Shown here piece after piece: positions 1 to 12,900 of a stretch of DNA of 64,000 bases. How positions within the stretch are numbered: position 1 is the first letter of the stretch; the number at the start of each line of letters is the position of its first letter. The translations under genes were made by a program, and so were the position numbers. The DNA comes from Perkinsus olseni (lineage: Eukaryota; Perkinsozoa; Perkinsida; Perkinsidae), in contig JABANP010000059.1 in assembly GCA_013115135.1 (NCBI GenBank), positions 1 through 64,000 on the forward strand, read 5' to 3'. The notes under the pieces were generated by a model that saw only the letters and a list, made by a program, of their open reading frames with translations, was not told the origin of the DNA and did no database searches.

Positions 1-1101
1 GCCAATCTAGTAACAGTAACGACAGTGCAGAACCAACAAACCACGTGACTATGTAGCACGCATACGACTGGTGGGCTCTCGCCTTCATCAACTGGTCCCC
101 TGCTGAGGAAACATACGCCGTAGAGTCTCGTGCAGCCGAGTGAATCTGAGGGTACTATAATAAAGCCAAGAACGAGTTGTTTCTTCTGCCAGAGTTGAAC
201 GGCGATCAGAGTCTCTGACTCAGAGAAGTCTCCGCTCGCGAAATGAATAACCACTTGAGGAAGCTATCTTCATTTAACGGTTGCCTTGAATTGGAAGGAT
301 AAACTCTTACTTTGACGTTATTGAACTATTCGATTATTTACTTACTGAACTTAGTTAATAGTTCTAGCCCAAATTCTGGTAATTTCAAGACGAAGAAATC
401 TCCTCGCTCGAGCAATGAGAATAAACAGACAAGGACGATTACTCCTCCTATTTGTTCCATCTGCTCGTCCACTTTCGTCCCCATCACCCCCACCACGTGG
501 CTCAGCTCCTCCACTTTATGCTGTGTGGTTCTCGCCTGAAAAATGACCAACGATCGTCATATTCACGCAGTTCTTGGTGATACGTGATCGAGTTCATTGG
601 TGTAGGTAGCCAGTAGCATCTGGCTTTCCATTTCGAGGCCAGCGTCACCGGGTCGTTCGCTGGTCAGGGAGGAGCGATCATCGAAGCTGAAAGAGGAAAA
701 GGATCAGAATAACACAGTTCCACCGAGAGGGCGATAAACTCTGCGTCCGTCCGAGAGACGCACAATGCGCGTCACCCGTAGCGTAGACCCGAAAGGAATG
801 CACGAGTTTCCTATCATGCGGCAAGTAACCAACACCCCAGTCCACAAATCAGACTCTTTCCAAAGATAGCGCCCTAGTCCGACTGGTTGGGTTCGCCTCA
901 GAGACCACCATGGAAGTCCATGACCCATTTGGTATAGAGCCGATGCAAGCCAGCAACATCGTGCATGGCTTGCCAATATGTCACCCTGTATTAGGCAAAA
1001 CATCGATAGGTTTCCCTTGCCCATCTTGCTCCGCTTTGGATCTCCTTAACTCTTGTAGTCGTGCTGCTTCCTTCTCCAGAGCAACTGGGTCAACCTCGTA
1101 C
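1..1101 (-). CDS. Syntaxin-18/Ufe1-like ER Qa-SNARE (C-terminal part, runs off window)
   Basis: A multi-exon minus-strand gene whose 3' end is cut at position 1. Legible exons, in gene order: 985-1101 (charged coiled coil, VALEKEAARLQELRRSKAEQ), 584-685, 443-535 and 1-103. Exons 584-685 and 443-535 join in phase 0 to give the SNARE core, with TYTNELDH followed by KVEELSHVVGVMGTKVDEQM; the Gln of DEQMEQI sits where the ionic-layer Q is expected. The 1-103 exon encodes a hydrophobic tail ending SALSLLLLDW, which matches the C-terminal anchor of the syntaxin-18/Ufe1/SYP81 family (SLLFLDWY). That family acts at the ER in Golgi-to-ER retrograde fusion. The short exon between 443 and 103 was not resolved; a candidate around 105-150 is one base out of phase. 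The start codon was not found, and more 5' exons may lie above 1101. Family call is firm, exon structure moderate. Confidence 0.72.
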
Positions 1102-1189
1102 CTGCCAGATACATCGGATTCTATTCGAAAACTTCAGAAAGCCAGAAAATTAGAAAAGCGATTTTTTTAAAATCCCGAAAATTTGAAAT

Positions 1190-2380
1190 GTCCACTTTTC
1201 GAGATGAAAGCGGCCACAGTCTTTGCCTAAGAGGACGCCTACGGCTTCGAGGAACAGGCGCGATAGTTTTTGACACTACGTACTAAAGCTTCGTCGGAAG
1301 TTGTATACGTGGAACTTGCCACGAGTAACTCGTCTCAAGCAAACTCAATTTACCAACGTTCATTGGCCGCGGGAAATTTTCGCCGTGAATGAAATTCGGA
1401 TTCCGAATTTCGGGGTGGAGGGCGCGTGTTCCGCACTGCCTTGGCGGAAAGCAGTTGCACTTCATTGAAGCTAGTGCATATCGCAAATGAACCTCAACAC
1501 AAAGCTGACATGTCCTGGTGGCAGAGGGATGAAAATAGATCGCAATCTCTTCCCCACCCGGCTGTTGATGTTCATCTCAGTCAGAAAAGCTTGCTCCGGT
1601 TTGTTTGCCATCACCACAGGGCGGGATGCAGTCCGGTTCCCACTCCTGTATTCGTTTCTTCTGTGTACGGCATGCTTCGACCACGCATCGAGACAGTACA
1701 GAGTCGCGCGAACACTTTTCAATCAAACTCGCCGGAATTCTCGGCGACCCATTCCGCGATGCTCCAGTAGCGGTAGATAGTATGCTAGCGATCATCGAGT
1801 CAGTCTCTTTGTGGGTAGAACCACAAGAAGGTAGGAGGTTCAGGGAAGGTCAGATGGCGAAGGATTCGGCACCAAAGTTAGCGGTTCGGCGCCAAAACCC
1901 TGAGATTAATCCTTCGAGAAGCCGCCGGTGAGGTTTTGAGTCCAAACGTAATACCGACAAACTCATACTTATCGGTCGTCAACATGCGAAGTCATTCGCG
2001 AAGTCGGCCCCTCGATGATCGAACTGGGTCCACTGCGTAGCATCCCTTAACCTCCATAGGACCCTCGCGACTACTCCATCTCGACAGTATTGAAGACTTC
2101 CGCTTCACTTTCCGCCATTGCGGTATCCTGGTATGAGCCGGTTTGATGGCCGCCGGCGAGTCGGTTTCGCCTCACTGGCGGCTAGTCCTTGCTGGGCCTT
2201 GGAGGATCTTCGTCGGTGCATGGCCCATCAACAATGAGCGCTGCTGAATAATCATGGTACAAGCCACTGCCTCAGTGAGAGAACGGCCGCTTGAACTGTT
2301 CCAGTCTCCAGGGGGTGGTCAATGACCGATGGTCATCAACGTTCCCGTCAATAGTCGACCGCGTAGCTAGGCTCTTGTGG
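1190..2380. other. No assignable gene
   Basis: Several overlapping open frames on both strands near 1280-1930, none with a recognisable motif, consistent frame or convincing splice partners. Some of 1190-1500 could hold 5' exons or the upstream region of the SNARE gene. A diverged copy of the AATTTCG...GGCGCG motif may lie near 1408-1428. I see nothing else that can be supported. Confidence 0.3.
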
Positions 2381-2489
2381 TCACCACTCCCGACCAACCG
2401 TTTTGCTTCCGATGCAGCCACTCAGCCTCAAGCCGGATGGCGAGCGACATTGGAGGAAGGGTTGCGAGCTAAACAGCGCTAGCAAAGTT

Positions 2490-2860
2490 CTCCCAGTACC
2501 AAAGTCGCCTGATCTGTAAATTTCACTAGCTTTTCCGCCACGGGCTTTCCTGATCCATTTTCCTGCAGAAAAAAGCACGGGATACGTGTTGAGCTCTCAG
2601 TAACTGCGACGCAGTAGAAGGCACGAACCCCTCAAATGCCCCCCTCGTTGACAAAGCACCGGCGGCCTGAAGCGGCTTATCTCATCGGTACTCCCGACAC
2701 TACCTTTGTTCCCTCTCACTCGAGACTCTATGCTTATACATCTGCCACTGCCTCGCCTCATCATCAACTGCCTTCAATCGACCAGCAAGTATCTCCTTCA
2801 CGGATCGATAGAAGGCGGGAGAGGACCTGGCAATTTCACCCAGATGCAAATTACACAGCA
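2490..2860 (-). CDS. Unknown protein, C-terminal exons
   Basis: Not a recognised family. Three minus-strand blocks look coding. One exon, about 2702-2822, reads FYRSVKEILAGRLKAV and then EARQWQMYKH. A second, about 2592-2670, includes FEGFVPSTASQLLRAQ and ends at a GT donor. The last begins after a TTTTTTCTGCAG acceptor near 2562, encodes KPVAEKLVKFTDQATL and stops at a TAG near 2480. The second and third blocks join in phase 0; the first joins them only with a poor donor or a one-base shift. Charged and probably helical. The start codon was not located; it may lie around 2860-2940. Confidence 0.4.
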
Positions 2861-3054
2861 ATCTATCCAATAGAACCATTCAGATCAAGCCTTCCAATTT
2901 ACTGTCTACTCCGCCACAATGGCGGATGAGCATGTTCACTCTCTCACCAGGGTAACAGTGTGACCCCCACACCGCCGAGGGCGCACCAGTGCCAGCACCA
3001 GTGCGCCAATGGCGTCGCGTCAAAGCGAGAGCACACTCGAAAGAAACCGCGCTA

Positions 3055-3676
3055 TTACCCCTTCAGCCTCCGGCCTTGCTCCTTCAGTAACGCACCAAGA
3101 TCATCAATAGCAGTACCGGCTTTCTCTCGGGCATCGGCCGATTCATCCTTGAACCCCAACCTGGGTGTCTTCCCCGCTCGCCAGGTCGATCGATCCGTCG
3201 CCAGATTCGCTGATACCGCTGCTATCAGATCCACCGTTTTGTTCACCTGCATTAGCCACACTGTTATCTGGTCTTTCCTCTGACCAGCTCCAATTCTAGT
3301 GGTAATTTTCAGCCACGACCACTTCCATTATTCTTATCGCTATTCATGTTAAGAATTTCGCTCAGCGCAATACAGCAAACGAAGAGTGTGATACGCGACG
3401 ATTCCCGGAATGCCTCCGTCGAGGTCAGAATTCTACTGAGCAATTTCTTATCAGTCATTGACCTTCTATGACCTCTCAGTTACTACCCTCACTCGAGCTT
3501 CCACTATCGTTAGGACACCGACACGTACCCCTGCTTCCCCATCAAGGAAGTACCATTACCTGCTCGTGTAGTGGGCTAGAGTCGGGCATTTCAGGAAGCG
3601 GCGATAGGCGAGTGGGGTTCCCTGTCAAGTCGCTAATATAATGCTCAAATCTTCCGGTCACTTCGACCATGATACA
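3055..3676 (-). CDS. Small unknown helical protein
   Basis: The first exon begins at an ATG near 3658-3670 and reads MVEVTGRFEHYISDL through PDSSPLHEQ, where a GTAATG donor follows. The last exon starts after a TGCAG acceptor near 3247 and reads VNKTVDLIAAVSANLATD, later AIDDLGALLKEQ, and stops at TAA (3055-3057). The joined product would be about 100 residues, mostly alpha-helical with a possible coiled coil at the end. One or more small exons may lie in 3262-3541. I do not recognise the family. Confidence rests on the clean start, codon-like composition and fitting splice signals. Confidence 0.45.
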
Positions 3677-4574
3677 AGTGATAAAATAAAACTGAAAACT
3701 CGAGTCTGGACGGGAACATCGACTAGTTTTATCACCATTCTGGAAACTCCATCTAACGTGGACTACGAAAAACATTGTGCTCCCTCTTGCCTAAGCATCC
3801 GCCGTCGCTCTCATACGTACCTTCCATAGCTTTACCGATGTCAGAGGCTGTTCTTTCCCTCATCCTCCCACTCGACGAAGCTATAATCCATCAAAGCAGC
3901 ATGAGTTCCCACGAAACGAAAATTGATTGAGAACTCGCAAACACGACTCTCTATGTTAGGAAAAAATTATAGTATTGTTTTGTTAGAACACCACGTCACG
4001 AAATTTCGCTCCGCCGATTAATCCGGTCGGCTTCCTCGTAGTAGCCGCTAAGGAGGTTGAGCACGGAAGACGCCAGAGATACCCCTATTATCTGGCAGAG
4101 AGGATTGGCGGAGCGAATCAGCAACGTGTAACGCCTGTCCGGCCCTCGTTAGATTGAATTCAGCGACTTTCGGGTCCCGCCGAGTCCGTAGAAAACCCCG
4201 ATGATCACGGTTCATGGGCTGTATTCAGAGTGCGCTAGCCGGGCGCTGGATATGTATTACCGAATGGGTTCGTATTACGTATTATACTGATATCAGTTTA
4301 TAATTAATTCGTCGATATCCATATTAATATCACGAATGCATGTACATCGCCAAAATCAATACCGTATACCCATTTCTCCCCGCACCCATCGCCTCACTAC
4401 CTGTGTGCCAGTCAGCCTTGGTCGGTACAGGAATGACGTTGTGCTACCGGCGAAGGCACCGCCCAAGAGGCACGCCGGGATGGCTGAAAGAAGAGGAAGA
4501 TTTTTGATTCGGGTGTCCACTATTGTCACTTCATCAGACTTTCCAGTGGAAAGTTTCCACGCCGTCCGCAATAA

Positions 4575-4847
4575 ACTTTTACACTGCCACGCTATCATCA
4601 CATTCTCGCTACTTTCACTACCACAACTTCTCCTATCACCATTTATGCCGTACAACACTATTAATGAAACGTACGAGGAATTACTATTCATATGAGTGTC
4701 ATCCATCCACACTAGACTTTTACACTGTCCACACTATCGTCATATTTTTGCTACTTTTAGCACCACAACCTCTCAGCACCATTTTGGTTGTACAACACTA
4801 TCGCAGAAACGTACGAGGCATTACCGTTCATATGAGTGTCATCCATA
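4575..4847. repeat. Direct tandem duplication, two 132-bp units, period 141 bp
   Basis: Unit 1 is 4575-4706 and unit 2 is 4716-4847. Both start ACTTTTACACTG and end CATATGAGTGTCATCCAT, and both contain ACGTACGAGG near the end. They differ by scattered substitutions and small gaps. The frame stays open through both on the plus strand, but the encoded peptide is of low complexity and shows no known motif. Confidence 0.85.
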
Positions 4848-4849
4848 AG

Positions 4850-5820
4850 GGAATACCTCGAATAAAACATGAGGAACATCCACAGGCCGCCGAGGCCCGA
4901 GCACTTCGCGACGTGCACCATCCCACGACCGACAGAGAATCTGAATACAAAATCTATACCGACACGACTATCAGAGAGAACGGGAGCTCGCCGTGTGCTT
5001 GCGAGATGGACAACATACGATCGGTTCCTGCAGCTCAAAGGCTCCCAAATCCCAAGATTTGAAGAACTATTTAAAAATCACTCAGGAAAATTACCGAAAG
5101 CTTTGACGAGTCAGTCCAATAGCCACACCACGTCACGGTGTGAAGCAGTCGATGATATGCTATGGAGGGACCAACCATCCTTTCCCCACCGCGTTTTCAA
5201 AGCTTAGACTATCTTCCCATTGACTACTACCTCCCGTCCACTCGCCGGGCACATGCGACCGAAGATGCCGTGACTAGGCCGAGACACATACCAGCAGTAA
5301 GGCCTCGGAAAAGTCCTTCGCCGCTTCGCTCCGCGGGACTTCGAAGTGAGGGAGGCGAGCGAATTCGGATGACGGGACCTACGACAGAGACCATCGTTGT
5401 AGTCCGCAGCTTGCCGAGGCGAAATTATCTTCTCTCAATGAGGAATTCCCTAGGAATTTCGCTACGGTTGTGGTGAAGACCACAACCGAAAAGATAAGTG
5501 CATTCCGTTTAGCCGTAAAACTCCAGTACCAAACCATCCGTTACATATCATAACGATACCATCATCATCGTAAATGATATGACTCCAATGATATTGGTAT
5601 AATGATTATGACAAAAATCAAAATCGAAAATGAAAATTTTCCGCTATTTTCAACGAAAAAACTTTTGTTTCGTCTGCTCTTAGGCGCAATGCAATACCAC
5701 AAAGAATTCAAAGACTCAGCTCGAAACAAGCCATCTCGTAAACCCGGCGTCGCAGATTTTCCACTGTACTCGTGTCCGGTGACCAGGTTGCCGGGGCTCG
5801 TTACCTCACCGAAGAATTAA
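4850..5820. other. No assignable gene; one hairpin and AT-rich tract
   Basis: Open frames on the plus strand (for example 5162-5476) have no recognisable protein features. A perfect 10-bp-arm hairpin lies at 5465-5488 (CGGTTGTGGT, loop GAAG, ACCACAACCG). From 5535 to 5640 the sequence is AT-rich, with repeated ATCATC/ATGAT runs. Confidence 0.4.
5465..5488. repeat. Perfect inverted repeat (hairpin), 10-bp arms, 4-nt loop
   Basis: Arms CGGTTGTGGT and ACCACAACCG separated by GAAG. No T-run or gene end next to it, so a terminator role is not supported. Confidence 0.8.
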
Positions 5821-6510
5821 TTGGAGATTGACGGATATGAGGTGGGAATACTCTGACCTATACTACCGTTCTTACCCTTCCGATCAGCCTCCTCTCGTAC
5901 ACGCTTCTCTTCAGCCGATTCCCACCCTAAGAATGGCATAGATCGGAAATGCCATAACTGAAAGTGCAAAACAATCCACAAAAATACGACGGAGCGATGC
6001 GATGTCTGGCGCAAGATTACCGCAGTGTGAATAGTAAACCTTCACTAGTAAACCTTCATAAACTACTTTCTTTGGTTGTGTTTAGTCTCATCGGTCGCCG
6101 CTGACGGCGCGGCGATGAGTTCACGCCCGTAAAGCCTGGCACTAAGTTTTGAGTCGGTGCTGGAGAAGTATTCATGGTCAAGCCACATGCGTCGCGTTAC
6201 AGTGGTTAGTATCCATAACTTACGGCGAGGATTCACTATCGCGGACGATCGGAAATTATGAACGCCGCTGAGCAGTGAGGATCTTTCTGTTTGCAGTGCA
6301 GCAGCCCATGGCAGCTCGGCGGTGCATCCCCAGCCGCGTTCGCGCATTCACAAGCGTAGTTGATCGTCGGATAAGTGCCGAAAGTATCTTGGAAGCGTAT
6401 GCTAGCTCTCGGTGGCCGGACGGAAGAGGTACCGGCTCGGTTCATCACTTAGTGTGAGAGGGTTTAGATCGCCTACTCGTCTCGAGGCGAGTCGCTTTGG
6501 GAAACTAATT

Positions 6511-6567
6511 CTGAGACCCAGGATCGATTCTGGAACCAATTTCACGAGCAAAAATCAGTCCCACCTT
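6511..6567 (-). repeat. MITE-like foldback repeat, diverged copy (reverse orientation)
   Basis: Aligns with the reverse complement of the best copy at 52869-52942: GATCGATTCTGGAACC, then ACGAGCAAAAATCAGTCCC. One of three copies clustered within 400 bp. Confidence 0.55.
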
Positions 6568-6623
6568 TTTCATCAATTTCTCGCTGCTGAGGCACGTCAG
6601 TCTGCCGGTCGTAAAAACTCATT

Positions 6624-6693
6624 CTGAAACTTACAGTCGGTTTTTGAATTGATTTTCGCACGGAAAATTCAGTGCCGGAATCACTCTGATTGA
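6624..6693 (+). repeat. MITE-like foldback repeat copy
   Basis: Begins CTGAAACTTACAGTCGG, has a central TTGATTTTCGCACGGAAAAT and ends GGAATCACTCTGATTGAG. It matches the 52869-52942 element along its whole length, with the terminal inverted repeats degraded. Confidence 0.65.
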
Positions 6694-6830
6694 GAGAGCA
6701 AGCGAGGTCTGATGAGGATGGATTCTTGCGTCGCGAGAATCTTTGCTCAAGATGAGTACAATTTCGCTGAGAGATGAGATGGTCGGTGTTGGAGATGTTC
6801 AGTATATTGATGCCGGTCCCAGAAAAGATT

Positions 6831-6884
6831 TTCGAATGCCATTTTACGCGTGAAAATAGTAGCCGAGTCGATTCTGAGATTCGA
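6831..6884 (+). repeat. MITE-like foldback repeat, 3' part
   Basis: CATTTTACGCGTGAAAAT followed by AGCCGAGTCGATTCTGAG corresponds to the centre and right end of the 52869-52942 element. The left end is poorly conserved. Confidence 0.5.
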
Positions 6885-6904
6885 CGCCCCTGCCCTCACC
6901 ACAG

Positions 6905-9900
6905 GTGTCGTACCATGTGGCCAGCCTCATGGAGTTGGCTAAGAGCCGAGACAGGGTCGCCATGGACGACCCTAGATTTCTCTCGATGGTAGTAGCCCCG
7001 CCCTCCTGTTCTTGAAGGCACTTGGTCTCTCTCAGCTGGCTCAAGTCGCTCGGCACCGCACCTCATTCACCACTCAAATGCTGTGCGGTGTGGTGGAGGC
7101 TCTCGGCAGGCTTGGACGCTCCGACCTACTCTCGGATACTTACACCACGGTAGCACGGGCGTCGCTACTGTGCTACGCGAATCCTTAGCGCCGGTGTTTC
7201 CCTTGACTTTTGGACGCTTTTATTTGGTGAAGAACAGGCGCAGTGTCTGTGACCCGGATACCGCGCCTGTCACCATGCAGGTGGACCGCCTGTTACTATA
7301 TACCGTAAAGACTCTGTGTGATGCATTGAACTCATTGTGGATAGCTCCCGACGTCCAGTTACCACATTTTGGGCTCTCGTTCGCTCGGTAATTCTCGCAT
7401 CGAAGTCCAGAGACGACTCAGCTTGGTTGCGTGTAGTAACAGTACCGTGAAAAACAGGGTTGACATGTCGTTCGGCCTCAGTCTCGCGGCCTCCTTCAGT
7501 TGATACTCTCGTCGTTGGAGTACCTTGGATCAGATGTGCTCACCGTAGTGGCCAAGACGTGAGTCACCCCTCAGCGTCCCCGCTGGCGTCAGTGTGACTG
7601 CATAGATACGCTATGCACAACATTCAAGGTGAGGGCGCACAAAAGATATTCGTCGTGCTGGATCAGCGTCTTCAAGAGGAGCGAAACACGTAAGTCTTGT
7701 CGACAGTAGACGTTGCGTGAGCGTACCTCCCTGTGCAGTGAATGATGTGAAAGCGAGGGAAGAACGGTGCTATTGGGGGCTATTAGGATGAGGGGTGTAT
7801 CTTCATTCCGTAGAATCGTTGAGATGGAGACAGCGTGACGTCGTGCGCACTAGATTTGACAGATTAGCCCTACCAGCTGGCGGCCCGCATTCGCGCCGAG
7901 TCAGCGCATGGTTCCTCTTCACTTGGCCTTTCACCTCCTTTTGTTGCATTCCGAAGTTAGAACTGAGCACAGCCGACTACAAGGGGCTCTTCAGCAGTAG
8001 CGTGTTGCTAAGGTTCGATCTTCTGTCCTTTATACGGAGCCTAGGAACGGCTCCACGAGGATATCGACGATGATGGGCTGATCAGAATCGTTCGTTACTT
8101 ATTGGCCCAGCAGGTTCACTCTGGTCGATCTGTGCACTGCCATTTTGTCCTCGGAGATTTACCGAGAGAGGAACCCCTCTAACACGCGGAGGACGCTCGA
8201 CTACACCGCCATACTACCTGACCTCGTTGCGGCTAAAGAGAGACTCTCTACGCCAGAGTTGGCAGATGCACTCCGGGCGTTCAGCATCGCATGTCGCCGC
8301 CAGCCCGAGGAACGCGATGGCGGAATTCGGGACTTGGTGAGTTGGCAGCGCCGTGGGGTCTTGTAGGGCGCAATCAGGAGAAATGTGGTATATTAGTGGT
8401 GAATCATTAGTATGATAGGAGTTTGCTGAAGGGTAGACTGTGTGTAGTTCAATAGTACATAGCTCGTCCTGATTCAAATCTTAGTATATGGTATAGCAGG
8501 CCTGCGGGCTGATCGCCATCTGATCGGTGTTGGTGTGAGCCGGGTCTCGCGGAATGGACTTCAGCATGATTCAACTTCGGACGGATCGATAGGGAAATAT
8601 CATTCATAGCGTCACATGCATCTTGTTGGTGGTGCTGAAAATGCGCCATAACCAATGTGTTCGTTATCGCCTTGTGTGGATGGACAAGGGCAGTTAAGTG
8701 ATCGTTAGCGAAGCGTTGTACTCAGGCAGATGCTTTGCTGGCCTCTGAGGAGCCCCCGCCGCAGCTGGCATCGAGCGTAACGTCTCTGTTGGATCTCGAC
8801 CTTCCAGACCATGCGCATCGACTCTTGCGGAGGCATCTTACCACGGCGGATGTAGGCAGGGTAGGGGCCATCGTTCCAGTGATGACGACGAGAACATCGT
8901 GGGCAAGCTTTCATTGGCTGGTTCTTCTTAAGTAGTGCTATCGATCAAACTTCAATCGCCAAGAGGATGATTGATCGTCGAAGAAAAATATCTTGATACG
9001 AAAAATCTGAAGATTCTCAGCTCTATGAAGCAAGGGCGTGCTTCGGATCGGTAACGAACGCTGTTGGATTCGAGCCAGCATCTGCAAGCCCGCCATATCT
9101 GTCGCGACTCCGTAGCGTAGTCGTCTTAGGAGGGTATCAGTTGTACGCTAGCGGTCTGTGTGCTATGGACAACTACAATGCTTCAAATGATCTTGAAACA
9201 TTAGTTACGTCGGGGGCAAGTTACGAGGTGAAATGAATAGGGATATTTTCTAGTGCCGCACTGGATACAACTCCAAAGTATCGCTTTATGATCTATCCTG
9301 ATTCGCTTGGCAGGAGTCGCCGGGAAAGAGGCACTCTGCCAGGGAGGCAGTGGGCTTGATACGAGTGATGACAAGATTGCATAAAAGCCGGGAAGCAGAG
9401 ACGAGGAAGTGGTGGCAGCCGACGGTTGATGCCCTCTACCTCGATGTGGTAAGTCAGGTTCCGCAGAGCAGTCTCCCATGGGCTGCCATGGCTTGGTGTT
9501 GGCTTCCTCGGGAGTGAATGGATGGCGTTGAATATAGGTGCATATCTTACATCACTGATGCTATTATGCAATACAGGCCTTCATAGTGTTATTACTGCTC
9601 GGTGATTAGTTAATTTTGTATATATATCCTTCGGTGTGACATATTTTATGGTTTATGGCATCAACACTAGAGGTTTATGTAGTACTGTATTGTAGGGATC
9701 CGTAGATAAGGAAACAGTAAAGTTTACTGTCAATTTCATTATGTAGCTGACGATGGATGTGGTGGATATTTTCAGATAGCAGGATTGGTGGACCTGGACA
9801 CCACTCAGTCTTTGCACCTCTTGCGAGCAATAGCCCAAGGCCGAGTCTCGAGAGTGTGTCCGAGTAAGGAGTTGAAGAAAGAAGTTATACCCTTGCTGAT

Positions 9901-12900
9901 GACAGAGGTCCTCAGAGAGATCAGTAGGTTCTTTGCTGTATTCTAAGCCCTTTCGAAAGATGTGTTTCGTGGGTGTTATCTGAAATCCGACGATTTAAGC
10001 GTCGCTGGAGCCCCAAGCGACCGCCAGGTCTCCCCGGCTTCATTGTGGCATCTGCGAGAGGTGTATTTTATGGTCTTTTTTATATGCATATTACAGCGTT
10101 CCAGTCGAGACGTGGCGGCTTTCCTAGGAAACGCATTGAGGGCTGGTTCACGAATGCTGGTCTTCAGAAGCGGATTGTCATCGTCTGCTCGTGTCACCTC
10201 AGGGAGTCTACCCCCGAGTACAGTTGCCTTCGCATTGCGTTGCTGTGTGAAGTTGCAGTACTGGGATTCCGATTTCTTGGCGGGAGCCTCGAAGGTCTTC
10301 CTGGACAGGATGGAAGAGTACCTCGGGGGCCTCTCGGGGAGAGTGCGTAGTCGTGTATCTTTTGGAGGTGTGTTGGGCCATGCTGAGTATCATGGTCTCC
10401 GCCGTTGGGATAGTCTCGTTCTTTCCGGCATATAATTTTGGGTATGCAGGGTCCACCAATGAGGGGCCTCGTCCCTGCTAGTTCCTTGACCCTGTATAAT
10501 ACGCTGGTGCAGTCGAGTGGTATGAGAGTTTTCGAGTAGTACCAGCTGCTCCTATCAGTTAGGCCCAAACTCTCCGTAGTTGGTGAGAACTCGAAAAGTC
10601 GTAAGATATTTTCCCCACAAATTCTTAGCACACATGACTTGACATCGCGCCTCAAACTGCCAACTTTTTACTGGGGAAGTATACAGTATGTTGCCATCGA
10701 TGGCCTTTTTTCGTATCACTCTCCATGGTGAATCGGGAATAACTTCTTCGAAGCCGTTTAAGAAACTTCGCAGGAGGGGTCATTACTTCGTTGCCGTTCT
10801 AGCAAGGAAGTCCAATGCTCCGTCATGAGCGGGTGGCGGAGAATGATGAATATGAGTGTTACGAGAACATGTGCATACAAAATACAAGTATGCTGGTTTG
10901 AGAGTTCTGCCCTGCCATCAGATACCCGTCTAGAGCACTTGCATCATGTCTTTGGGCACTTACCAAAGCTGGCCTGGACTCCAAGGAAGTTGCCGAGAAG
11001 GCGGTTCTCTGTGCCAGGGATCGAGTGATGGAGATGACCCCTCAAGACGCTACCACCATCACTTGGACCATGGTAACCTTTCTGTGTTTTCCTAGGAGTA
11101 ACGGGCATGCAATCTGTCCCTGCGAATATGGTGCGTCGACTGGAATTGGTCGACCAAACTGTGATATCATCGGCTTCCGTCGTATCTTTTCTATGGCCAC
11201 CTCGGTAACTCCTCGAAGGTGGCTCCTGGGTTGTTTACGACCCATTGCGACATGTACCGCCACGCCGCTGGTCGGCTATTCTCGCTTGATTCCAGGCTCG
11301 GGCGAGGTTCCGAGCGGATGCTCTGAAGTACCTGACGCCAATGCTGTCGCGTGCACTGCGAGAAGAGAGGATGAATGCGAGGGATAAGGCGATGCTCTTG
11401 TGGACAATAGCAGAGTGGGTCTATGATGAATCTCCATAAAGCTAACCTGGGCAAATTTTTCGCTCTTGTCGATATTCTTGGCTGAACGGGTGTGCGTGAT
11501 CACAACTCTCCGCCTCACCCAGATTCCTCCCAGTGTCCCAGTGTCGATTTGATGTGGTTATTTATTCACCCTAGTCGAGTAGTGGAATATTTTTCCGGGC
11601 TGCGACAGCTTGTTCTTCCCAGGCACAGTTCCGATGGTCTCCTCGAGGACCCACCCCTCGAGGACCTCTCTACGCTAGCTGAGGGTATCACGAGGGATCT
11701 CCAGGCCTCGCTCATCAGTGACAGCTTCACCAACGCTGATATCATAGTTTTGCTCCTATCGTAAGCTCGACATGCGGTAACTAGGTGACATAGATCATCT
11801 ATGATAGATGGACAGGTATTCGAGGCTCGCTCAGTGCGGTCGGAGTCCGGAGGACGCCAAAACAGCGATACTGTCCCTACACAGAGCACTGTACGGTGGA
11901 ACGCATGTCTGACCTTTTCCTTCATGTCGGCGAGGGATGGAAATTCTGCGTTTTGGGCAGTGTGACTCTGCTGTTGTTCATGCTTTGTGGTTGCGCTATC
12001 TTCGACGCCTCGATGATGGCTGAGATGCTTTAGCCCTTCGTCATCAGTATTCACTCCGGCAAGGAGCGAATACCCTCTGCCCTCCTTAGCTCTGCACTAA
12101 GTCCCCGGTGCCTACAACGCGCCTAGAACGCATATTTAGTGTGTTCGATTCTGCTAGCCCAAGCCTGAAAAAGCGCATAACTTATCGAGTACGCATGATT
12201 TTACACCCAAACATTGTAGAGGTGAAATGTAAAAGATCGTTGGCAACATATTGACAAGAGTACTTTGCGTGTTTTTCGCGATTTTCGGTATGAACGGTAT
12301 TTAAGTTGGCATTCAAGACGTGTTTCAGGGCTCTCTGTCAGGTATGGCCGTGTGAATTCTCTGGACCTTTCAAGTCTGTGTTTTGCATGGTTCCTCATAG
12401 CCGTTTCTGAGTTCTCCGACCCAGCTCTGCAAGGACCTATAGCGCTCGCCACGGCCCAGAAGGTGGCATTCACTTCCCGAGCGATAAGCGGGCTATTGGT
12501 CGCTTGTTGCGTTCAGATGTCACGCCCGGGGATAACAGCGAGTCCACAGGATGCTGCCAACGCTATTTTAGCACTGCAGAAGTCCTCAGGTGAGCTATCG
12601 CGGCTCGTGGATGCGCCGGATGATGGTTTTTGTTAGGGATTGATGATATTGAGAAATTAATAAGAGAGCCACTGCGAACGGCATGCATGAAGGCAATCGT
12701 AGATGAGCCCCGGAAAGGGAGAGATGAAGGCATGACTCTCAACGCGTCAAAGGGAATCATCGCTCCGAGGTCGTGAAGCCTCTCAGATGCTCGGGCTAAT
12801 CACCTGCTGACCCTAGCGATGGCGGGTCCGGAGGCTCTCAGACTCGGCTCCGAGGAAGTCGATAGAATAGTGTCAGCTCTGACGGACTGCGCCCCGGGGT

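Noticed and set aside
312..539. Plus-strand 75-codon ORF
   Set aside because: It is antisense to the SNARE exon 443-535, whose protein matches a known family.
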